Shown here piece by piece: positions 1-7,736 of a stretch of DNA of 7,736 nt. This stretch comes from Chloroflexota bacterium (GTDB lineage: Bacteria; Chloroflexota; Anaerolineae; UBA1429), in NCBI GenBank assembly GCA_012513595.1, contig JAAZBY010000010.1, positions 1 to 7,736 of the forward strand, in the 5' to 3' direction. The first letter of the stretch is position 1; the number at the start of each line of letters is the position of its first letter. The notes under the pieces are model-generated. The model was not told where the DNA came from. It worked only from the letters and a program-made list of their open reading frames with translations, and ran no database searches. Position numbers and translations under genes: made by a program.

Positions 1-1050
1 CGGCCAAAGGCCCTCGAACCGCCCATCGCGGATCACGTGATAGGCGTCATGCAGGTTGATGGTCGTACAGCCGTGGGAGGGAATCATCTCCACCCGGTCA
101 CCACGCTGTAGGGGCTCGCCCCCTTCGCGCACCAGGGTGCCGTGCTCCTCCGAGAGGCGCGCCAGCCGCCAGCCGGCCGGCCGCGACAGCTCGGGCAGCC
201 CGAACTCGTGCGTAACGGTCTTCATGCCGGCATCGATGATCGCCGTGTCACCGCGCACACTGATCACGCGGGCCACCACCGAGAGCGCCTCTTCAAAGTC
301 CAGCCCCACCGAGCGGTACTTGGCATCCATGGTGGCGTACGAGCCGGCCTGGATCTCGGTGACCCCCTCGTAGACGCCGGTGATGGCGTAGGTGCCCGTC
401 CCGCCACCGGAGACGATCCCCACGGGCAACCCGTTGGAGGCGAGCAGGTCGCGCGTGGCGATGAGCTGTGCCATCGACTTGTGCGCGGCGCGGGTGCGCT
501 CGGCCCAGTCGGGCACCATCACGGCGTGGCCCTCGTAGCCCATCAGCCCGGCAAAGCGCAGCCCCGGCAGCGTGCTTGCCTGGCGGGCCAGGTGCAGCGT
601 TTCCTCACCCGGGGCCACCCCACAGCGCCCCATGCCGACGTCCACCTCGATGAGGAAGCGCAGGCTGACGCCCCTGGCCGTTGCCGCCTCAGAGAGGGCG
701 CGGGCATTGCCCAGGTCGTCCACGGCCACCATCATGTCGGCCATGGCGGCCAGGTTCATCAGGCGGGCGATCTTGTCGTCCCCCACCACCTCGTTGGCGA
801 TGAGGACGTCCGGGATGCCGGCGCGCACCATGGCCTCCGCCTCACCGACCTTGGCGCAGGTGATACCGATAGCCCCAGCGCGCATCTGCATCCAGGCGAT
901 CGTGGGGCACTTGTGGGTTTTGGCGTGGGGCCGCAGGCGGGCCGGCTTGTCGGCCAGGAACGCGGCCATACGGGCGATGTTCCGCTCCAGCGCACCGGCG
1001 TCCAGGCACAGGGCCGGCGTATCCAGCTGCCATTTGCTGACGTTACTCAT
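1..1050 (-). CDS. DSD1-family PLP enzyme (D-serine dehydratase / D-threonine aldolase-like), 3' end cut by window edge
   Basis: This frame is open from an ATG at 1050 to the left edge, giving 350 residues. The family is usually about 360-380 residues, so only a short C-terminal tail is missing. It is an alanine-racemase-type TIM barrel of fold type III. The motif RPHAKTHK (residues 40-47) carries the expected Schiff-base lysine K44. SGGGTGTY (214-221) is the PLP phosphate loop, and QAGSY (234-238) is another family motif. Near the end, PSHGCTTINLHD (324-335) supplies the metal site, H326 and C328. The family contains D-serine dehydratase (pyruvate plus ammonia, Zn), D-threonine aldolase (glycine plus aldehyde, Mn/Mg) and 3-hydroxy-D-aspartate aldolases. 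The His-x-Cys pair resembles the zinc-type dehydratases more than the His-x-Asp aldolases, but I cannot fix the substrate. The start overlaps the upstream stop as ATGA, and GAGGGAG (1058-1064) lies 7 bases before it, so translation is probably coupled. There is no signal peptide, so the product is cytoplasmic. Confidence 0.88.
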   Translation of the reverse strand, partial: MSNVSKWQLDTPALCLDAGALERNIARMAAFLADKPARLRPHAKTHKCPTIAWMQMRAGAIGITCAKVGEAEAMVRAGIPDVLIANEVVGDDKIARLMNLAAMADMMVAVDDLGNARALSEAATARGVSLRFLIEVDVGMGRCGVAPGEETLHLARQASTLPGLRFAGLMGYEGHAVMVPDWAERTRAAHKSMAQLIATRDLLASNGLPVGIVSGGGTGTYAITGVYEGVTEIQAGSYATMDAKYRSVGLDFEEALSVVARVISVRGDTAIIDAGMKTVTHEFGLPELSRPAGWRLARLSEEHGTLVREGGEPLQRGDRVEMIPSHGCTTINLHDAYHVIRDGRFEGLWP

Positions 1051-3092
1051 GGTCGGTCTCCCTCGAACGGAGGCGTCTCCTCCATCATGGTCCGCAGGTC
1101 GCTCAGCCGGCGTGCATACCCGGCCGTCTGCGTGGCGATGGCTTCTTCCACATCCCTGGCCGTCAGCGAGGTGGCCAGCACCTGGGCCGCGCCTTCCTGC
1201 CAGGCGGCGAACTCGGCCAACAGGCCGTCCGCCCCATCACGATACCGCACGCGGTGCTCGGCGCTCAGCGTCCCGCCAATGGCCCGGCCGTATTCGGCCC
1301 AGGCATCGCCCAGCAGCCGGTCGGCGGCCACCTGCAGGCGAGCCAGGCGCGCCGCAAGGGCCAGGTGCGCCAGGTAGCGGCGCCCATGGAGCGTATCGCT
1401 GCGGGTCTCGGCGAACACGTCCGCCGCCCGGCTCAGCAGCATGTCGTTGCCGGTGCGCTTGCCGCGGTCCAGCCACTCCACCGCCAGGGCGAACTGGGCG
1501 TCTCGGGAGGCCAGGTAGCAGGCCAGGAACTGGCCGTCCAGCGCTTCGCGCTGCGGATCGCGCAATTCCCAGCAGTACGCCGCGGCGCCGAGATAGGGGT
1601 GCCAGCCGAGCTCAAAGGGCTCGCAGGGAACAGTAAGCCCGTTGTAGCGCGACCAGGCGGTGGCGATGACGCCCTCGGCGCCGTCCTCGCGGGCCGCCCG
1701 CCCCCAGGTCGCCACGTTGTCGATGCGGTGGTCGAACATCGGCGAAAAGACGTGGAACCCATTGGCCCCCTTGGCCGCCGAAGCCCCGATCACCGCCCGG
1801 CCGTGCTTGCGGAAATACTTGATCCAGGGGAGCGACGCGCCGGAAAGCGGGTACTCCCCGCGGTCCCAGTACTCCCGGGCAAAAGCCAGCACGTCTTCGG
1901 GGGCCTCCTCCAGCCACTGCACCTGCGGGTCCAGCACACCGGGGTCGCGCGTCAGCCACTGGCGAGAGGCCCAGCGGAAGCGGGCATGCCCCTCGGGTCC
2001 GCCGTAGTAAAAGATCGGCGACCCCATCTCGCGCGGGCCATAGGCCCAGTTGCAGAGCACCACGCCCTCGGGAAGAAGGTCCAGCCCGCCCCCCTCGAGG
2101 TTGCGCTGGATCATATCGTCCCAGATGATAGGGTGCAGCCCGGCGGCCTGTACGCGCTCGATGGCCCGGTTCACAAAGCCCAGGAAAAGGGCCAGCTTGG
2201 ATTCGCGCGCCACCACCTCGCGGCAGGCGGGGCAGTCCCCCAGCAGCCAGGCCTCGTCGGCACCGAGGTGAAAGTGCCTGGCGTTAGGGTGGGCGGCGAT
2301 CATCTCGTCCAGGAGCTCGGCCAGGAGCAGCCAGGCGCCCTCCTTCTGCGGGCAGAACTGGCTCAGGCTGCCACTCTCGCAGAGGTGGGTGTGCTGCGGG
2401 GCGCGCAGGATCCACTCCACGTGCCCGAGGCTCTGCAGCAGGGGGATCACCTCGACGAAGCAGTCCCGCGCCGTAGCCAAGAGCTCGTCCAGCTCCGTGC
2501 GGGTCAGCGCGCCGGGGCCGACCACCTCCGGGTGCGCGGCAAAGGGGAACTTGTCCTCGTACTCGATGAGCACCGCGTTGATCTTGAACTGGCTCAGCAG
2601 GCGGATGGCCTCCTGCCAGTAGGAGGCCGGCGCCATGCTGCCCTTGAGGTCCAGGTGGATGCCGCGCAGGGCCAGGGCGGGCCAGTCGCGAATGGTGCCG
2701 GCGGGCAAGGCTCCGCCGCACTGCGTAGCCGCCTGCCGCAGCGTCTGCAGCCCGTTGAACAGGCCGTGCGCGCTGCGCGCCGCCAGCGCTAGCCCCTCAG
2801 CGGTGATCCGCAGCAGGTAGCCCTCCTCAGCCTCGGGCAGTTCGGCCGGCGCCACGTCCGCCGCGGCGCCACATGTGACCGTCAGCGCCGACTCTGCCCC
2901 AGCCGGGCAGGCCGCATAGCTGACTCGTACCCCGACGGCCTTGAGGCCGGCGGCCAGGTCGGCCAGTGCCGCCTTTAGCCTCGGCCAGGCGCGCTCGTCC
3001 ACTCGCAGCGCCAGGCCGGCGCCGAGGTCGAACCTCCCGGCCCCCCAGAGGACCTCCTGCGGCTGCGGAAGGAACGTGATGTCGTGAGACAT
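1047..3092 (-). CDS. Cytoplasmic beta-N-acetylhexosaminidase, glycoside hydrolase family 20
   Basis: The 681-residue product should release terminal beta-linked GlcNAc or GalNAc by substrate-assisted catalysis. The N-terminal part (about 1-135) looks like the GH20b alpha/beta domain, including SAHGLFNGLQTLRQ (107-120). The TIM barrel begins at about 140 (RGIHLDLKG, 143-151). The family signature HLGADE (275-280) holds the catalytic pair D279-E280, where Asp positions the N-acetyl group and Glu is the acid/base. The barrel appears to end near 500, and about 505-681 is a predicted helical C-terminal region. That layout recalls streptococcal GcnA-type enzymes rather than secreted chitobiases. 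No signal peptide or membrane segment is visible, so it probably acts on imported substrate. I chose ATG 3092 because AGGAG (3098-3102) lies 5 bases upstream; an in-frame GTG at 3098 overlaps that site. The gene sits 27 bases after the dehydrogenase and overlaps the next gene. A cysteine pair CPAC (287-290) follows the active-site motif. Confidence 0.9.
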   Translation of the reverse strand: MSHDITFLPQPQEVLWGAGRFDLGAGLALRVDERAWPRLKAALADLAAGLKAVGVRVSYAACPAGAESALTVTCGAAADVAPAELPEAEEGYLLRITAEGLALAARSAHGLFNGLQTLRQAATQCGGALPAGTIRDWPALALRGIHLDLKGSMAPASYWQEAIRLLSQFKINAVLIEYEDKFPFAAHPEVVGPGALTRTELDELLATARDCFVEVIPLLQSLGHVEWILRAPQHTHLCESGSLSQFCPQKEGAWLLLAELLDEMIAAHPNARHFHLGADEAWLLGDCPACREVVARESKLALFLGFVNRAIERVQAAGLHPIIWDDMIQRNLEGGGLDLLPEGVVLCNWAYGPREMGSPIFYYGGPEGHARFRWASRQWLTRDPGVLDPQVQWLEEAPEDVLAFAREYWDRGEYPLSGASLPWIKYFRKHGRAVIGASAAKGANGFHVFSPMFDHRIDNVATWGRAAREDGAEGVIATAWSRYNGLTVPCEPFELGWHPYLGAAAYCWELRDPQREALDGQFLACYLASRDAQFALAVEWLDRGKRTGNDMLLSRAADVFAETRSDTLHGRRYLAHLALAARLARLQVAADRLLGDAWAEYGRAIGGTLSAEHRVRYRDGADGLLAEFAAWQEGAAQVLATSLTARDVEEAIATQTAGYARRLSDLRTMMEETPPFEGDRP

Positions 3093-3119
3093 GGCCACTC
3101 CTTTCCTTGTGTGCCCCGC

Positions 3120-4121
3120 TCAGGCCATGGTGGCCAGCATCTCGCGGGTCACCGGGTAGGCCAGCGGCTCGCCACGGAAGAAGCGGTCGATCTCGTCGAT
3201 GGCTTGGGCCATGAGGTTCTGGTAAGAGTCGATGGTCAGCCCCGCGACGTGCGGGGTCAAGAACACGTTGTCCAGGGCGCGGAAGGGGCTATCGGCGGGC
3301 AGCGGCTCCTTGTCGAACACGTCCAGGGCGGCCCAAAAGCGCCCCTTCTGCAGCTCGGTGAGGAGAGCGCCCTGGTCCACCACCAGGCTACGGGCGGTGT
3401 TCACGAACACGGCGCCATCCTGGATGAGGGCCAGCTCGCGGGCGCCCAGCATCCGATGGGTCTCATCGGTCACCGGGAGGTGGACAGAGATGACCTTGCA
3501 CCCGGAGAGGAGCTCGTCGAGGTCGGCCTTGCGCACGCCCAGGCGCTCCGCGTCGGCGGGTTGCAGGTAGGGATCGTAGGCCCATACTTCGGCGCCCACG
3601 GCCTGGAAGATGCGCGCCGAGCGGCGCCCCACGTAGCCCATCCCCAGGAGGCCCACGCGCTTGCCCGCGATCTCGTACACGGGCGCCTCGCGCGTCTTGG
3701 GCCACTCACCGGCCTTCATCTGCCGGTCCAGGGTGTGCGCCTGGCGCAGGCCCGTCATGGCCATGAGCAGGGAGAACTCGGCCACCGAATCGGCGATGCG
3801 GCCGGCGGCGTGGGTGACGGCGACGCCGCGATCGTACAAGGCGTCGCTCACCAGGCGCTTCACGCTGCCGGCGGCATGGGCCACCAGGCGCAAGCGGTCA
3901 GCCGCGGCCAGCACCGCCCAGTCCAGGGGCACGAAACCCCAGCTGGTGATCAGCGCGTCGACGCCGGGCAGCCGCGCGGCGAGCTCCTCGGCCATCCAAT
4001 TGCGGCCGTCTTCGTTCGTGGTCACGGTGGCCAGGTTGGCGAGCTTGCGCTCCGCCTCGGGAGACAGGATCAGCCCGCGGAGCGGCTGCGGGACGCTGAC
4101 AAGCACGTGGATCTTGGGCAT
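3120..4121 (-). CDS. D-isomer-specific 2-hydroxyacid dehydrogenase (NAD-dependent)
   Basis: The 333-residue product reduces a 2-keto acid to a D-2-hydroxy acid, or the reverse, with a nicotinamide cofactor. The split N-terminal catalytic domain spans about 1-105 and again the last 40 residues. The nucleotide-binding domain has the Rossmann motif GMGYVG (160-165), followed by D183 at the end of the second strand, which favours NAD over NADP. The catalytic set is complete: R244 (in NTARS), E272 (in DKEPLP) and H291 (in TPHVAG). Length is normal for the SerA/GyaR/LdhA superfamily, and there is no C-terminal ACT domain, so it is not a long-form phosphoglycerate dehydrogenase. The substrate cannot be read from sequence; glyoxylate/hydroxypyruvate or a sugar-derived keto acid are options. 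I chose ATG 4121 over an in-frame GTG at 4136 because GAGGTG (4129-4134) sits 7 bases before the ATG. It is first in a three-gene operon with its own promoter. Confidence 0.92.
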   Translation of the reverse strand: MPKIHVLVSVPQPLRGLILSPEAERKLANLATVTTNEDGRNWMAEELAARLPGVDALITSWGFVPLDWAVLAAADRLRLVAHAAGSVKRLVSDALYDRGVAVTHAAGRIADSVAEFSLLMAMTGLRQAHTLDRQMKAGEWPKTREAPVYEIAGKRVGLLGMGYVGRRSARIFQAVGAEVWAYDPYLQPADAERLGVRKADLDELLSGCKVISVHLPVTDETHRMLGARELALIQDGAVFVNTARSLVVDQGALLTELQKGRFWAALDVFDKEPLPADSPFRALDNVFLTPHVAGLTIDSYQNLMAQAIDEIDRFFRGEPLAYPVTREMLATMA

Positions 4122-4160
4122 GCCCTTACACCTCACTCTCGCTGAGTTCGACGGAGTGAC

Positions 4161-4188
4161 ATTAGCACACCCGCTTCGCCCTGGTCAA
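4161..4188 (-). promoter_or_regulatory. Predicted sigma70-type promoter of the dehydrogenase-hexosaminidase-PLP enzyme operon
   Basis: On the minus strand TTGACC (4183-4188) matches the -35 consensus in 5 of 6 positions. After a 16-base spacer comes GCTAAT (4161-4166), a 4 of 6 match to the -10 box, preceded by TGT to give an extended -10. The start point should be near 4154, leaving a leader of about 33 bases before ATG 4121. It lies between the upstream hairpin and the first gene of the operon. No obvious operator repeat is visible around it. Confidence 0.6.
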
Positions 4189-4203
4189 CCGCTGGGAAAG
4201 CGC

Positions 4204-4244
4204 CAGGCCCCGCCAGGGCACACGAGTCGCCCTGGCGGGGCCTG
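4204..4244 (-). terminator. Strong 16-bp hairpin terminator after the transporter gene
   Basis: A perfect 16-bp inverted repeat joins CAGGCCCCGCCAGGGC (4204-4219) to its complement at 4229-4244, with a 9-base loop. It lies 41 bases past the transporter stop. In the minus direction the sequence after it is GCGCTTTCCC, so the T-run is short. A second, smaller hairpin (CAGCGCC 4264-4270 with GGCGCTG 4278-4284) directly follows the stop codon. Tandem hairpins suggest that termination matters here, separating this gene from the promoter just downstream. Confidence 0.7.
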
Positions 4245-4285
4245 TTCCGTAGCAGTGCAGGGGCAGCGCCCCGCTGCGGCGCTGC

Positions 4286-5602
4286 TCAGGCGGGCACGCC
4301 AACCGCCTCGTTCTCATCACGGGCCACGGCGATCCCCTCTTCCTCATCCACGGTGCCCAGAAGCAGCGCCCCGGCGACGAAGAAGATGATCAGAGAGATG
4401 ATGCTCAGCCGGCTCGAGCCAAAGATCGTCGCCGCCAGGCCAAAGAGGATTGGCCCGGCCACCCCGGCGAACTTGCTGCTGATGTCAAAGAAGCCGTAGA
4501 ACTCGGCCGAACGCCCCTTGGGCGTCATGGCGCCGAACAGGGAGCGGCTGAGGGCCTGGCTGCCCCCCTGCACGAGCCCGACCATCCCCGCCAGCACCCA
4601 GAACTGCCAGGCCTCCGTCATAAAGTAGCCCAACACGCTGATCAGCGTGTAGATGCCCAGGGCCAGGAAGATCGACCGCTTGGTGCCCAGGCGCCGCGCC
4701 AGTGCCCCAAAGACGAACGTCATCGGCACGCCGACGACCTGGGTCAAGAGCAGCGCCCCGGCCAGGTCGGCCGTGCCGATGCCGATCTCGGCGCCATAGA
4801 TGGTGGCCATCTTGATGATGGTGCCGATGCCATCCGAGTAGAGCCAGAAGGCGATCAGGAACTTGAACAGCTGCCGGTAGCGGCGCATCTCGCCGAATGT
4901 GGTCCTCAGGCGGCCGAACGCGGCGCGCACCGGTGAGGCCACGTCTCCCGCGGCGCGGCCCGCCGGCGGCTCGGGCACGGTGCGAAACAGGGGGATGGCA
5001 AAGATGATCCACCACACCGAGACGCTCAGGAACGAGGCTCGCACCGCCATCCCAGCGTCGGGGAAGCCGAACCAGGCCGGCTTCATGTACCAGAGCAGAT
5101 TGACGGCCAGTAGCACCCCACCGCCCAGGTACCCGAGGGCGTATCCCTTGGCCGATACCTGGTCGATCTCGGACGGCCGCGCCACGTGGGGCAGCAGCGA
5201 GTCGTAAAAGATGTTGGCCCCGGCGTTGCCGATGGAGGCCAGCACGTAAAAGACCACCGCCAGCAGCCAATCCCCCTCCTTGATGATAAAGAGGAGGCCC
5301 GTGAACAACACCGCCACCGTTAAAAAGCCAGCCATGAGCCGCTTCTTGCCGGCGGTATAGTCGGCCACAGCGCCCAGCAACGGTCCCATGAAGGCCACGG
5401 CCAGCATGGCCGCCGCCACCGAGTAGGCCCAGATCGCGGTGGCCCGAGCCTCGGGGAGGCCGGCCGCCGCCACGCTGGAAAAGTACGGGGGCAGCAGCGC
5501 GGCCATGATCGTGGTCGCAAAGGCGGAGTTGGCCCAATCGTACATGCACCAAGCGTTGACGATACGACGGTGCAGGCGCTCGGCGATCGGGTCGGATGCC
5601 AT
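4286..5602 (-). CDS. MFS transporter of the UMF1 / Atg22-like family
   Basis: The 438-residue membrane protein has about 12 hydrophobic segments: roughly 24-45, 57-80, 90-107, 111-127, 154-172, 188-206, then after a basic central loop (about 207-243) 244-264, 279-303, 310-328, 332-353, 376-397 and 399-417. Family marks are NAWCMYDWANSAFATTI (16-32), the loop 2-3 motif GAVADYTAGKKR (77-88), NAGANIFYDSLLPHV (126-140) and the run QGGSQALSRSLFGAMTPKG (345-363) followed by EFYGFFDISSKF. These match the Atg22/UMF1 group of the major facilitator superfamily. In yeast Atg22 is linked to vacuolar amino acid efflux; bacterial members mostly have no known substrate. The short acidic tail (DEEEG) faces the cytoplasm. 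ATG 5602 is preferred: AAGGA (5612-5616) lies 9 bases before it and the family motif starts soon after. An open frame upstream to 5860 would run through the pyrG terminator into pyrG and is not credible. Confidence 0.9.
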   Translation of the reverse strand: MASDPIAERLHRRIVNAWCMYDWANSAFATTIMAALLPPYFSSVAAAGLPEARATAIWAYSVAAAMLAVAFMGPLLGAVADYTAGKKRLMAGFLTVAVLFTGLLFIIKEGDWLLAVVFYVLASIGNAGANIFYDSLLPHVARPSEIDQVSAKGYALGYLGGGVLLAVNLLWYMKPAWFGFPDAGMAVRASFLSVSVWWIIFAIPLFRTVPEPPAGRAAGDVASPVRAAFGRLRTTFGEMRRYRQLFKFLIAFWLYSDGIGTIIKMATIYGAEIGIGTADLAGALLLTQVVGVPMTFVFGALARRLGTKRSIFLALGIYTLISVLGYFMTEAWQFWVLAGMVGLVQGGSQALSRSLFGAMTPKGRSAEFYGFFDISSKFAGVAGPILFGLAATIFGSSRLSIISLIIFFVAGALLLGTVDEEEGIAVARDENEAVGVPA

Positions 5603-5679
5603 GAGGCGCAGTCCTTTCCGGTCTTCCGGGACGGTCGGCCCCGGCGACCAACGTCGGCTGGTGGATCGACGCAAAGACA
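5603..5679 (-). promoter_or_regulatory. Leader of the UMF1 transporter gene with RBS; no clear promoter
   Basis: The 77 bases between the pyrG hairpin and the transporter start are GC-rich. I find a ribosome site AAGGA (5612-5616) but no convincing -35/-10 pair. The only TTG-type hexamers (TTGCGT and TTGGTC, minus strand) lack a partner -10 at proper distance. The transporter may depend on read-through from pyrG or on a non-sigma70 promoter. Confidence 0.4.
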
Positions 5680-5711
5680 CGGGCAGGCGGGATGGCGTGC
5701 CCGCCTGCCCG
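5680..5711 (-). terminator. pyrG terminator hairpin
   Basis: A perfect 12-bp inverted repeat, CGGGCAGGCGGG (5680-5691) against CCCGCCTGCCCG (5700-5711), encloses an 8-base loop. It begins 12 bases after the pyrG stop. In the minus direction it is followed by GTGTCTTTGC, which has only a weak T-rich stretch, so it may terminate partially and let some transcription through to the transporter gene. Confidence 0.7.
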
Positions 5712-5723
5712 ATCACGAAGAGA

Positions 5724-7502
<1,779 letters not shown>

Positions 7503-7736
7503 CTAGACCCAACCGCGCAGATGCATCGCCTCCGCCACTGTGCTGACGGCCACCGCATAGGCAGCCTGGCGCATGTTGACGCCGTACCGCTGGCGCGCCG
7601 CCAAAACCCGCTGGTAGGCCAGGGTCATGCGCTTATCCAGCCGCTCGTGCACCTCGCTCTCCTCCCAGTAGTACATGGCGTTGTTCTGTACCATCTCAAA
7701 GTACGAAACGGTCACGCCGCCGGCATTGCAGAGGAA
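7503..7736 (-). CDS. gdhA: Glutamate dehydrogenase, C-terminal 77 residues (5' part outside window)
   Basis: This frame enters from the right edge and stops with TAG at 7503. The visible part begins FLCNAGGVTVSYFEMVQN, the conserved stretch of Glu/Leu/Phe/Val dehydrogenases in which the Asn-Ala-Gly-Gly-Val run belongs to the NAD(P)-binding domain. It continues with a YYWEESEVHERLDKRM segment and ends with NMRQAAYAVAVSTVAEAMHLRGWV. The YFE-x-VQN motif and the terminal NMR-x-AAY...LRGW pattern favour glutamate dehydrogenase over leucine or phenylalanine dehydrogenase. The enzyme interconverts glutamate with 2-oxoglutarate and ammonia. Full-length members have about 410-430 residues, so roughly 80 percent of the gene is missing here. 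The catalytic lysines and substrate pocket are not in view, so cofactor preference cannot be judged. pyrG lies 168 bases downstream with its own promoter. Confidence 0.9.
   Translation of the reverse strand, partial: FLCNAGGVTVSYFEMVQNNAMYYWEESEVHERLDKRMTLAYQRVLAARQRYGVNMRQAAYAVAVSTVAEAMHLRGWV

Noticed and set aside
142..1636. Plus-strand open frames of 411 and 354 codons
   Set aside because: They overlie the PLP enzyme and the end of the hexosaminidase, both with clear family motifs on the minus strand. The plus-strand products are low-complexity Arg/Ala/Pro-rich sequence.
1254..2792. Long plus-strand open frame (512 codons) opposite the hexosaminidase
   Set aside because: It mirrors the GH20 gene; the translation is rich in Gly, Ala, Arg, Gln and His with no recognisable motif. 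GC-rich codon bias commonly leaves such antisense frames open.
3084..4389. Plus-strand open frames of 353 and 242 codons opposite the dehydrogenase
   Set aside because: Antisense shadows of a gene with a complete Rossmann motif and Arg-Glu-His catalytic set.

Overview
The window is a compact, GC-rich bacterial segment in which every gene I can support lies on the minus strand, so biological order runs from high to low coordinates: glutamate dehydrogenase (3' end only), pyrG, an Atg22/UMF1-type MFS transporter, a D-2-hydroxyacid dehydrogenase, a family 20 beta-N-acetylhexosaminidase, and a DSD1-family PLP enzyme (D-serine dehydratase / D-threonine aldolase type) that runs off the left edge. 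Long open frames on the plus strand are antisense shadows of these genes. High GC, Shine-Dalgarno-led starts and the mix of gene families suggest a free-living bacterium. Chloroflexota or another Terrabacteria lineage is my guess from the flavour of the PyrG and GH20 proteins, held with low confidence.

Right part (about 5603-7736): the gdh gene ends at 7503. A 168-base gap follows, holding a possible weak hairpin and a good sigma70-type promoter for pyrG with an extended -10 box. A 12-base direct repeat (one mismatch, 22 bases apart) sits on either side of the -35 box and looks like an operator. PyrG is full length with all catalytic residues and is followed by a 12-bp terminator hairpin.

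Middle part (about 4137-5602): a 12-helix transporter of the UMF1/Atg22 group, with no clear promoter of its own, followed by a perfect 16-bp stem hairpin. Fifteen bases past that hairpin begins the best promoter in the window, which faces the next three genes.

Left part (1-4136): a tight three-gene operon. The dehydrogenase is followed after 27 bases by the hexosaminidase, whose stop overlaps the start of the PLP enzyme (ATGA). All three products look cytoplasmic. Together they suggest catabolism of an imported N-acetylamino-sugar compound linked to D-hydroxy acid and D-amino acid chemistry, possibly cell-wall or glycoconjugate derived. The substrate link is inference. I see no mobile element, CRISPR array, tRNA, rRNA, toxin-antitoxin or defence system, and no clear sign of a wholly new system. 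The items most worth checking are the pyrG operator-like repeats and the unusual three-gene operon.
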